Shown here: one piece after another, positions 42,682-50,274 of the stretch
Layout: every line of letters begins with the position of its first letter
Numbering within the stretch: the stretch's first letter is position 1
Source: Promethearchaeota archaeon
GTDB lineage: Archaea > Asgardarchaeota > Lokiarchaeia > Sigynarchaeales > SOKP01
Direction of reading: 5' to 3'
Assembly (NCBI GenBank): GCA_019057775.1
Contig: JAHLWT010000185.1
Span: 21,038 to 85,037, forward strand
DNA: 64,000 bases
Translations under genes and position numbers: made by a program
Notes under the pieces: model-generated
Seen by the model: only the letters and a program-made list of their open reading frames with translations
What the model was told of the DNA's origin: nothing
Databases searched by the model: none

Positions 42682-43323
42682 CTATGAAATGTATTTAAAA
42701 CCAGTTTTATCAATGGTACATAACTGTATTTCAAAGCCTGAACCAGCATCACGCTCTTTAGCTGTTGAAATTGCTGTTTTTACCAGGTTGACACCATTAA
42801 GCTTTGTCATTTTTGGTTTCCAATCAGCTTCTAGCAGGCCTAAGACAAAATTTGAACCACTTCCAAATGAAATAAAGTTATCTTCTTCGTACAAAGTTCC
42901 TAAAAGATCAATTCCATAAAGCTTACCAGAGTTTTCTTTCAGTGAGTAGCCTCCAATTATTTGCATCACTTGGAAGAAACTTCTGCCACTGAATAGAATG
43001 TTTCGTGTTAAGCTGGCTATATATTTTGGCTCGGGAACTCTCTCTCTTTCGACTTCTCTTAATCGAGACAACGCACGTAGCTGATTTATGACATATTGAC
43101 AATCTGCTACTGAACCAGAAATTGTAGCTGCAACAAACTGGTTTATTTCAAATAGTTTCTGAGCTTGCTTTGACGCAACCGAATAACCAGCTGTAGCTTG
43201 AGATTCAGTTCCAATAACTACACCATTTTTTACAACTATTCCAACTGTAGTTGTACCTGATTTGATCATCTGTTCAATTTGGGCTTGATCCATTTGATTA
43301 GGATTAATGTTATTTTCCATCAT
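42682..43323 (-). CDS. psmB: 20S proteasome beta subunit
   Basis: This is a 213-residue proprotein. Autocleavage after G23 would expose Thr24 as the nucleophile in G-T-T-T-V-G-I. Relative to T24 = position 1, E40 is position 17 and K56 is position 33 (A-Q-K-L-F-E-I), so the catalytic triad is kept. The rest follows the beta fold (F-V-A-A-T-I-S-G-S-V-A-D, G-S-G-S-N-F-V-L-G-L-L-E). It forms the inner proteolytic rings of the core particle. The alpha subunit is not in the window. Confidence 0.9.
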   Translation of the reverse strand: MMENNINPNQMDQAQIEQMIKSGTTTVGIVVKNGVVIGTESQATAGYSVASKQAQKLFEINQFVAATISGSVADCQYVINQLRALSRLREVERERVPEPKYIASLTRNILFSGRSFFQVMQIIGGYSLKENSGKLYGIDLLGTLYEEDNFISFGSGSNFVLGLLEADWKPKMTKLNGVNLVKTAISTAKERDAGSGFEIQLCTIDKTGFKYIS

Positions 43324-43502
43324 TTTCTTTCAACAGGAATCTGATATAATTATCGCTAAGATAATAGTATACTGTAAATAACAATTTATTCTATATTTAT
43401 TTTACTTTAATGGATTATAATTAGGAGAAATTTTTGAAAAAATTTTAAAGATATCCTTTCTTATTTAAACTATTAAATTGGATTATACATGGTTAACTAT
43501 TC

Positions 43503-43886
43503 ATGGCAAGAAGTCAAAAACGTTCTAAACGCAAATTCACCGGTAAAAAATATAAACATTTCAGAAAGAAGCGAAAACGCGAATTGGAGCGTCCTAGGAT
43601 TGATACAGTTATAGCGAATGTCACTAAATCAAAGAAACAGAGAACTATGGGAGGCAATATGAAAATGAAATTGTTTTCGACTAATTATATTAATGTTACT
43701 GATCCAAGTAATAATAAGACGTCAAAAGTCAAGATATTACGGTTTGAAAGCAATGCAGCCTCAAAAGATTTAAACCGAAGACACATCTTAACAAAAGGAG
43801 CTATTGTAGAAACAGAATTGGGCAAAGCAAAAGTAACAAGCCGTCCTGGACAGCATGGTGTACTAAATGGGATGCTAGTTTCTTAA
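43503..43886 (+). CDS. rps8e: Ribosomal protein S8e (eS8)
   Basis: This is a 127-residue basic protein with the S8e pattern: R-S-Q-K-R-S-K-R-K-F-T-G-K-K at the N-terminus, Q-R-T-M-G-G-N-M-K, N-R-R-H-I-L-T-K-G-A-I-V-E-T and the closing S-R-P-G-Q-H-G-V-L-N-G. It is an archaeal/eukaryotic component of the small subunit. A TTTAAA-type TATA element near 43465 implies a very short leader before the ATG. It is not in a larger ribosomal operon here. Confidence 0.95.
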   Translation: MARSQKRSKRKFTGKKYKHFRKKRKRELERPRIDTVIANVTKSKKQRTMGGNMKMKLFSTNYINVTDPSNNKTSKVKILRFESNAASKDLNRRHILTKGAIVETELGKAKVTSRPGQHGVLNGMLVS

Positions 43887-43975
43887 AATTTCATATTTTC
43901 TAATATTTGAACGGTATTAGGATATCTTTGTACACTGGTCTAATTCATTGAACTCTAAGATTTCTCCAAATATTG

Positions 43976-44347
43976 TTATTCCTGAATTTTTATATTCTTT
44001 ACATTTGCTTTTTTTCCTTCGACAATTTCAGTGTTTTTACTTAAACAGTGAGAACATTGAAATAATTGGAGCCCTGTTAACTGAGCTTCCTCATTTAAAG
44101 TAACTTCAGAGATCTTTTCACACTCTCGGCATTTTATTTTACCAGGAGTAATCTGGATAATTAATTTCGCACCTTCTGCAATTGAACCTCTAGTAGCCAT
44201 ATCAAATGAACGTTGAAGCATTTCAGGAACTATCAGAGTTAATTCCCCTATTTCAAGTAAAACCTCGGTGATTTTTTGTGCTTTATATTTAATAGCTGTG
44301 GCTTCAGCTACTTTAAAAATACTCATGGCAAAGGCGAATTCATGCAT
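43976..44347 (-). CDS. hypA: HypA/HybF nickel metallochaperone
   Basis: This 123-residue protein starts M-H-E, with the nickel-binding His2, and has E-V-L-L-E-I-G-E-L-T as in HypA. The zinc site is C-R-E-C...C-S-H-C. HypA delivers nickel to [NiFe]-hydrogenase (and to other Ni enzymes) with HypB. The presence of hydrogenase elsewhere in the genome is implied. It is 10 bp downstream of the SRP19 gene and probably in the same transcript. Confidence 0.9.
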   Translation of the reverse strand: MHEFAFAMSIFKVAEATAIKYKAQKITEVLLEIGELTLIVPEMLQRSFDMATRGSIAEGAKLIIQITPGKIKCRECEKISEVTLNEEAQLTGLQLFQCSHCLSKNTEIVEGKKANVKNIKIQE

Positions 44348-44357
44348 ATTTTAACTT

Positions 44358-44651
44358 TTAGGCTTTTGATTGTATTTTTCTAATTTCTTTAGCAACTTCG
44401 AGTATTACTTTTGATTTCTTCTTGCCTTCTACGTTAATTAACACTCTTCCTGGTTCCCCCCACGTTCTTGAGTATTTATAATTTTTTTCGATTTCAACAT
44501 TGTATCCTAAATTTTCTGCTGCTTTTGCAATATCTGTAATCGATACTTTATTAATCGAAAATTTTTTAGAAAGACGCCTACCTTCACTCCGACTCTTTTT
44601 CGCGTCAAAATATTGGGGCCAAAATATTAAAAAAGGTTTCCGTGACCTCAT
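44358..44651 (-). CDS. srp19: Signal recognition particle 19 kDa protein (SRP19)
   Basis: This 97-residue protein has the SRP19 signature: F-W-P-Q-Y-F-D-A-K-K-S-R-S-E-G-R-R-L near the N-terminus and G-R-V-L-I-N-V in the last third. It binds SRP RNA and lets SRP54 assemble, as part of co-translational targeting. The length is typical of archaea. A 156-bp gap separates it from the divergent tRNA gene. Confidence 0.9.
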   Translation of the reverse strand: MRSRKPFLIFWPQYFDAKKSRSEGRRLSKKFSINKVSITDIAKAAENLGYNVEIEKNYKYSRTWGEPGRVLINVEGKKKSKVILEVAKEIRKIQSKA

Positions 44652-44780
44652 GAATTTAACAAAAATACATAAATTTTCTATTAGAAGTAATAAGAATTAA
44701 AACTCTTTAACTAATTTAAAAATTATTGGTTTTAATGAAAGGTGAAGAAAAGAAGATTTAATTTAGGGTCTTCACTATTT

Positions 44781-44789
44781 TTTATAATA
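44781..44789 (+). promoter_or_regulatory. TATA box (box A) of the tRNA-Pro gene
   Basis: TTTATAATA is centred about 23 bp before the tRNA 5' end, matching the archaeal box A position for a start near the mature end. Confidence 0.65.
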
Positions 44790-44807
44790 TAAAACCCCAT
44801 TTATAGT

Positions 44808-44912
44808 GGGAGGGTAGTCTAGCTTGGTATGATACCTTAAAAATTTTTATTTTTATGGCAAAAAACTTGGCTGGGGGCCAAGTGGTCGGGGGTTCGAATC
44901 CCCCCTCTCCCA
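44808..44912 (+). tRNA. trnP(ggg): tRNA-Pro(GGG) with a 31-nt intron between the D-arm and the anticodon arm
   Basis: The 7-bp acceptor stem (44808-44814 with 44905-44911) is followed by a 3-bp D-stem GTC/GAT. The T-arm is GGGGG-TTCGAAT-CCCCC and the discriminator is A912. The anticodon arm is CTTGG-CTGGGGG-CCAAG (44866-44882), with anticodon GGG at 44873-44875. Between position 26 (44834) and the anticodon stem lie 31 extra bases (44835-44865), which fold into a CCTTAAAAA/TTTTTATGG hairpin. Removing them leaves a normal 74-nt tRNA. The splice point can shift by one base because C recurs. No CCA is encoded. Identity as Pro rests on the GGG anticodon. Confidence 0.8.
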
Positions 44913-44932
44913 TCAATGGTTTGCCAAATCTT

Positions 44933-46375
44933 TTAGAAAGAGGTGAATTTTTTCTGTAGTTCATGTATTTCCTTGGAATAATCTTTAAAGAAGAAATTTA
45001 TCTCGTTTTGAAAGAAAAATCTTTCTCTTAATACATCATAATGAGATTTTCCTTCCAAACTAGTCAATTTTGCGATCTCTTCAGGTTTTAGGATGTTTTC
45101 ATTGACCAAATCCATTCTACATTTAAACTGATCTATCATTCTTATAGGTCTTAAAATAATTTTTATTGCATCTGAGATTTTTGTAATCAGATCTTGAAGT
45201 TCTGATTCACTGTCATGGGAATTCTCATGATATTTATTTAAAAATTTACGAATCTTTTCAACAATCATATCTTTTTTAAAATAGTTGATCTTTTCATTAT
45301 TGTCAATCGTTTCTGAAAGATAATCTTGTAGTCCTTGAATTGTAATCTCATCAATACCTTTATTTAACAATTCTTTTCTTATTCTAACTAAAAATTGATT
45401 CCGAAGAAATTGTTTATACTTTACTATTATTGCTTCGTTTTCTTTTATATCACTGCAAATTTCTACTACTTCTCCCTTAGGCGTGGAGTATGTAAAACCA
45501 TGACCTTGGGGGCCAATTCCTCCAAGTAATACCATCGACAAACTGTAATATTTATTGTAATTTTCTCTATCTAGGATTTTACTATAATTCTCTAGTATAT
45601 TATTAATTGAGACTAAGTGTATTCTATTATGAAACAATACTTTTACTAACTTTAACTTACTAATTCTATCTTGATCTTTAATTTTCAAATAGTTATTTTT
45701 ACAATAATCAATAAAAGTCTGTGAATCACCTAAATTCACTATACTAAGTCCATAGACAACATACCTGTTGGTAAAATCTTTTAAAAAGTTTAGGTTATAA
45801 GTACCTCTTAAATATGATCTCTCTTCATTATTTAACATTACATTTACATTTTCTACATATATTAAATAAAGATCATAGGGCAAGATTTTACAGGCATAGA
45901 AAATTAATGAATTCGATACTTTTCCAAACAAATCTTTTAAATTCGCGACAAAAAGCTTATCTTTTTTGAGATTTTCTATTAATTCTAATTCTTCTTTAGA
46001 AAAATCTCTATCAAATAAAGTATATTTATTGAAAAATCTGATGACTCCAAATATATTCCCGATTCGCCCCTCTTGAATACCTCTAAGATGTAAATCTGAA
46101 ATAATCTTAAACCTGAAGGGAATTTTTTTAACATCAATAAAAATCTCAAATTTATCAGAATAGTTAAAAAATTCGCTAAACTCTTTGAATCTTTTTGATG
46201 CGAGAAATTTTGAGAGTGCTAGGTAATAGTAGCTTTCAATTCTCTCTTTATTACTCAAGGAATCTAATAATTTAAAAGTTTTTTTTTCGATAAAATGACT
46301 AACAAATGCTTTTAGTTTAGATAAGTCTCCTAATTTTAATGATTCAACTAAAATTTGTACTTGTTCAGAAAGCAT
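44933..46375 (-). CDS. Hypothetical protein, 480 aa, helical
   Basis: This is a large, mostly helical protein without a recognised domain. There are no membrane segments or signal peptide. It is rich in I/L/K/N with regular helix repeats (E-S-Y-Y-Y-L-A-L-S-K-F-L-A-S-K; L-R-N-Q-F-L-V-R-I-R-K-E-L-L). A short Gly-rich turn G-G-I-G-P-Q-G-H-G near the middle is the only striking block. It may be a helical-repeat scaffold. It ends 20 bp past the tRNA gene on the opposite strand. Confidence 0.5.
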   Translation of the reverse strand: MLSEQVQILVESLKLGDLSKLKAFVSHFIEKKTFKLLDSLSNKERIESYYYLALSKFLASKRFKEFSEFFNYSDKFEIFIDVKKIPFRFKIISDLHLRGIQEGRIGNIFGVIRFFNKYTLFDRDFSKEELELIENLKKDKLFVANLKDLFGKVSNSLIFYACKILPYDLYLIYVENVNVMLNNEERSYLRGTYNLNFLKDFTNRYVVYGLSIVNLGDSQTFIDYCKNNYLKIKDQDRISKLKLVKVLFHNRIHLVSINNILENYSKILDRENYNKYYSLSMVLLGGIGPQGHGFTYSTPKGEVVEICSDIKENEAIIVKYKQFLRNQFLVRIRKELLNKGIDEITIQGLQDYLSETIDNNEKINYFKKDMIVEKIRKFLNKYHENSHDSESELQDLITKISDAIKIILRPIRMIDQFKCRMDLVNENILKPEEIAKLTSLEGKSHYDVLRERFFFQNEINFFFKDYSKEIHELQKKFTSF

Positions 46376-46429
46376 GAGTATACAATTATATTAAAAATAT
46401 TGATATTAAAAATTATTTCTATCGAATTT

Positions 46430-47086
46430 TTAAGTATTAATCGTTGATATTTTTTGTTTTAATAGTTTAGTCTTCAAAGGAGGATTAGACCTGATAAATA
46501 GTGCGATTTTTATATTTTTTACAGACTTTAAAGACAATTCAAATTCACTTAAGTATAATCCTAATCTGAGAATCCAATTGACAAATAGTAGAACGCATAA
46601 TAAGATGATATGAACAGCAAACATTTCATTTGGGAATTGAATAGCGTATATACAATAAATAATAGTTATCATCCCCAATACAATATTTAAAATTCGAAAT
46701 TTGTTCATATATACTTTAACAACGGATCCTTTTACTATACCACAAAATCCAATCATCATTATCGGATAAGCCATCAACACAATGATTTTTTTATATGTAA
46801 ACACGGCACTTTTGATAAATAGATATAAAATTAACACCCCGAACGTTATAAGAATAGCTGATAAAAGGATCTTAGCCATTCTAATAAATAAATGAAGCTT
46901 ATTCCTACCAATATTACCGAATAATATTGAAAATCCGAGATAAATTAGGTAAAAAGTAAAATACACTGAAAGCATAATTATGAAATAAGTTAAAAATGAG
47001 GTGACTAAGAGCATAACGGAACTCAATATCAACAGGACTATAATTAAAGTCACACGAGTTTTTTCTTTATTTAATAAAAATGACAT
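46430..47086 (-). CDS. Polytopic membrane protein of unknown function
   Basis: This 218-residue protein has about six membrane helices (for example V-T-L-I-I-V-L-L-I-L-S-S-V-M-L-L-V and M-A-K-I-L-L-S-A-I-L-I-T-F-G-V-L-I-L) and basic loops. There are no conserved charged residues within helices to suggest transport. It resembles DUF308-type acid-resistance membrane proteins in layout only. It is 54 bp upstream of the helical 480-residue gene on the same strand. Confidence 0.5.
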   Translation of the reverse strand: MSFLLNKEKTRVTLIIVLLILSSVMLLVTSFLTYFIIMLSVYFTFYLIYLGFSILFGNIGRNKLHLFIRMAKILLSAILITFGVLILYLFIKSAVFTYKKIIVLMAYPIMMIGFCGIVKGSVVKVYMNKFRILNIVLGMITIIYCIYAIQFPNEMFAVHIILLCVLLFVNWILRLGLYLSEFELSLKSVKNIKIALFIRSNPPLKTKLLKQKISTINT

Positions 47087-47262
47087 CTTTTTGAGATGAA
47101 CCCGTTTATTAGAGGCAAAAATCCTTGTTCCTTTTTCTATTTATTGCTTAAATCGTTATTCAAATAAATTCTTTAATATTTTTTTTTTTTCAATTACATG
47201 AAAAAATAGTGAAACTTTCTAAATTATATTAAATATCGATAAAATAGTAATTCTTTTAGAAC

Positions 47263-48162
47263 ATGATTAAATTACGTATTCATATATCACTTTATAAAAA
47301 AAACCTACCAATAAAAAAGAAGGTGAAGAAAACGAGTTTAGATATTAATTCAACAGTTAAATTGAATAATGGTGTAGAAATGCCATTGTTAGGTTTTGGT
47401 ACTTGGGGTTTAACAGCGAAAAAAGGGTATCAAGCAATTTTATGGGCTTTAGAAAAAGGAATTAGACTTATTGATACTGCTGCTATCTATGGTAATGAAA
47501 AAAAAGTTGGTTTAGCAATTAAGGATTCTGGAATTCCAAGAGAAGATATTTTCATTACAACTAAAGTATGGAATGATGCACAAGGATATGAAAATACACT
47601 TAAAGCATTTGAGGAAAACATCCTAAAATTAAAGGTGTCATATGTTGATCTTTATTTGATCCATTGGCCTGTGACTGATTTAAGGCTGGAAACTTGGAAA
47701 GCTTTAGAAAAATTATATAGTGATAAAAAAACTCGAGCTATAGGAGTCAGTAATTATACTATTCGGCATTTAACTGAGCATTTAGAACAATTTACAACGG
47801 TCCCAACTGTAAACCAAATAGAATTTTCTCCATTCTTATATCAAAAAGATTTACTTGATTTTTGTGTTTCTCATGATATAGTGGTAGAGGCATATAGTCC
47901 TTTAACCCGAGGAAGTAAATTTGACAATGAAACTTTGCTTGCGATTGGAAAAAAATATGGTAAATGCTCAGCTCAAATTCTTATTAGGTGGGGACTTCAA
48001 CATAATATCGTACAAATTCCAAAATCGGCAAGGGAAAATCACATTGCAGAAAATGTTGATGTGTTTGATTTTATATTGGATGAAAATGACATGAAAGAGT
48101 TAGACAACCTAAATGAAGATCATAGAACAAATATATATAATAATCCCAATCAATTTAAATAG
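47263..48162 (+). CDS. Aldo/keto reductase
   Basis: This 299-residue protein is a TIM-barrel NAD(P)H-dependent reductase. It has G-F-G-T-W near the start, Asp and Tyr of the tetrad in I-D-T-A-A-I-Y-G-N-E, Lys in F-I-T-T-K-V-W and His in L-Y-L-I-H-W-P. The cofactor segment I-P-K-S-A-R-E-N-H-I-A-E-N favours NADPH. The called ATG adds a basic ~25-residue N-terminal extension. The core begins near V-K-L-N-N-G. Confidence 0.9.
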   Translation: MIKLRIHISLYKKNLPIKKKVKKTSLDINSTVKLNNGVEMPLLGFGTWGLTAKKGYQAILWALEKGIRLIDTAAIYGNEKKVGLAIKDSGIPREDIFITTKVWNDAQGYENTLKAFEENILKLKVSYVDLYLIHWPVTDLRLETWKALEKLYSDKKTRAIGVSNYTIRHLTEHLEQFTTVPTVNQIEFSPFLYQKDLLDFCVSHDIVVEAYSPLTRGSKFDNETLLAIGKKYGKCSAQILIRWGLQHNIVQIPKSARENHIAENVDVFDFILDENDMKELDNLNEDHRTNIYNNPNQFK

Positions 48163-48179
48163 TTTTTTTCGAAGAACAA

Positions 48180-49040
48180 TTAACTAGATAGAGCTAAAGC
48201 TAGTAAAAAAGCTCCTTTAATTTCAGATAATTCAGCGACTCTAGAAGTATCAATTATTATTTTTTTTAACCCCATATAAATTGCTCCGTATGCTCTCCCC
48301 CCACCTAAATGAACTAATGTACGGTAAATCAGATTACCTGATATACCATCAGGTGCAATGATTAGATTTGATTTTTTATTAACTGCATTTTCGATTAATA
48401 TCTCATCGTGTGAAATACTTAATTCAGGGTATTCATTACTTATAATTTCAACGATTTTATTGGCATCCCTCATTGTTTCATCAATTCTTCCGTCTCTGCC
48501 TAGATCATTCTCTCTTCCTCCACTTAAGATACTAATTTTTGGTGTCATATTGAGTCGCTCCATTTCTTTTATTGCTAGCTTAATAAATGATATTTTTTTC
48601 TTTAGATTGTTACATTCGTCAATCCCAACTGGTCCATAAAAAAATTGGTGTCCATCAACAGTTTCTAATAATGCTAATCTATTGATTTTTCCGACACCGA
48701 AATTAGTTTTGAAATGTTTTAAGAATTTACTGGAACTAAAAGACCCTCGAATAAAAGCATGCATCGGGTTATTGTTTAAAAACTCGAATACCTCTTTTTC
48801 AGGAAAATTATAACTAATTAGATTTATATTTGAACTCAATTTTTGATATAAATCTTGATTAAGTATTGAACTGAAAGATGATTCGTTTCCAAGAAAATAA
48901 ATATTAACCTTATATTTTACTAGAAAATCTCCACTTACATTTAGTATCTTTTGGTTTTGGACATCTGAGTTCCCTAATCCTATTCCAATATTGGCAAATT
49001 TATTTCTTGCTTCAGACTCAAAATGCTTCAGAATGCTCAT
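48180..49040 (-). CDS. mtxX: MtxX-like protein (methanogenesis marker 4; phosphate acyltransferase-like fold)
   Basis: This 286-residue protein matches the MtxX pattern: S-I-L-S-G-G-R-E-N-D-L-G-R-D-G-R-I-D in the middle, then L-I-I-A-P-D-G-I-S-G-N-L-I-Y-R-T and Y-M-G-L-K-K-I-I-I-D-T-S-R. The family is related to phosphotransacetylases, is conserved in methanogens and has no proven function. Its occurrence here with ftr but without mcr genes suggests a role outside methane formation. It converges with the aldo/keto reductase gene. Confidence 0.75.
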   Translation of the reverse strand: MSILKHFESEARNKFANIGIGLGNSDVQNQKILNVSGDFLVKYKVNIYFLGNESSFSSILNQDLYQKLSSNINLISYNFPEKEVFEFLNNNPMHAFIRGSFSSSKFLKHFKTNFGVGKINRLALLETVDGHQFFYGPVGIDECNNLKKKISFIKLAIKEMERLNMTPKISILSGGRENDLGRDGRIDETMRDANKIVEIISNEYPELSISHDEILIENAVNKKSNLIIAPDGISGNLIYRTLVHLGGGRAYGAIYMGLKKIIIDTSRVAELSEIKGAFLLALALSS

Positions 49041-49059
49041 AATATGTTCTCATTAAAAA

Positions 49060-50202
49060 TTAAAGCATACCATAAAAAGTGAAAGCAGCTATTATTGTTA
49101 AAGTATTATATAATCCATGAGTTATTATTACAGCTATTAGATTTTCATTTCTCCAATAATAAATAATCCCTAATAAAATTGATATAGCAAAATATGGGAG
49201 AAAAGAAAGAAGAAAGGATACAATAATATGTATCGGTGATTCTAAAGGAATTAGAAAAACTCCAATTAAATGTATCAGTGAGAAAATTAATGCTGTAACG
49301 ATTATTCCTCCTTTGTTTCCAAATTGTCGGACTAATCCTTTTTGCATGAATCCTCTGAAAAGTACTTCTTCAGAAGTACCAACAACTAAAATCATTACAA
49401 TGGAAAAAAGGATTATGCTTAAAACATCTGCTGAAGAAATTATTAAATCAACATCACTAGTAGTTCCTCCAACGTTATGCACTATTTCTACACTAAATAT
49501 CAATTCCAATAGAAATTCAGTAATTACTGACACAAATAATACTAAGAATAAACCAACTATACCAAACACTATTCCTAATAAGATTTCTTTAGAAATCTCT
49601 GGTTTCTTAAACCCTCTCAATGTTAACCCTAATAATGCGAAACGATTTTCTAAATTTGGATTTTGGAGATATTTACCCACAAACAATACGGGAATCACTA
49701 TGAAGATTAGCTCAAATAACGTCAAAACTATTATAAAATAAGGATTTGAAATTAAAGCAAATAAGAACTCTAAATCAAAAGAAAAAAATGTCATAAGTGC
49801 GATGATTCCTGCAGTAATTATATTCATTAGAATAAAAGCACCAAGTGGTAACCCGATAGAAGTACCTGTACTCCAAAGGGTTTTTTCTTTCGTGTTAAGA
49901 ATACTATCATCTGAGAGTTTATCAGGTTCAAACGAAATTGATTGTAAAGGTTCTTCAGAATATACTGAAGGTTGAGTATATGGATTTGTACCTTTTCTAG
50001 GTTGAAATTTTTTATGGATTTGAATGTATTGAAGATTCGTTCCACATTTTATACAAAATTTAAGATTTTTTACCTTTGGAATTTTATTCCCACAAACGGG
50101 GCAAAATGACCATACTACTTCAATTACTGCTTCTTTCTCATTATCGATAGAAGAATCTTCGATTTTCGTATTATTTTGATCTTCTTTATTATCCATTATC
50201 AA
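49060..50202 (-). CDS. CPBP intramembrane metalloprotease with N-terminal zinc ribbon
   Basis: This is a 380-residue protein. The N-terminal zinc ribbon is C-P-V-C-G-N...C-I-K-C-G-T, followed by a hydrophilic linker (~60-110) and about eight membrane helices. The CPBP motifs are E-E-V-L-F-R-G-F, F-S-L-I-H-L-I-G and I-T-H-G-L-Y-N. The ribbon may recruit a cytoplasmic partner. It is 20 bp upstream of the mtxX-like gene on the same strand. Confidence 0.8.
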   Translation of the reverse strand: MIMDNKEDQNNTKIEDSSIDNEKEAVIEVVWSFCPVCGNKIPKVKNLKFCIKCGTNLQYIQIHKKFQPRKGTNPYTQPSVYSEEPLQSISFEPDKLSDDSILNTKEKTLWSTGTSIGLPLGAFILMNIITAGIIALMTFFSFDLEFLFALISNPYFIIVLTLFELIFIVIPVLFVGKYLQNPNLENRFALLGLTLRGFKKPEISKEILLGIVFGIVGLFLVLFVSVITEFLLELIFSVEIVHNVGGTTSDVDLIISSADVLSIILFSIVMILVVGTSEEVLFRGFMQKGLVRQFGNKGGIIVTALIFSLIHLIGVFLIPLESPIHIIVSFLLSFLPYFAISILLGIIYYWRNENLIAVIITHGLYNTLTIIAAFTFYGML

Positions 50203-50274
50203 ATTACAAAAAGAAATAGAACTACTAAAAACTTTACATTTTAATATAAAGAGAAAAAGAATGGTTGAATTAAA

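Noticed and set aside
44835..44877. Canonical tRNA intron at 37/38
   Set aside because: CTTGG/CCAAG already makes a perfect anticodon stem with a 7-nt loop, so the extra bases must lie before the stem.
44782..44964. 60-codon minus-strand ORF
   Set aside because: It runs antisense through the tRNA-Pro gene.
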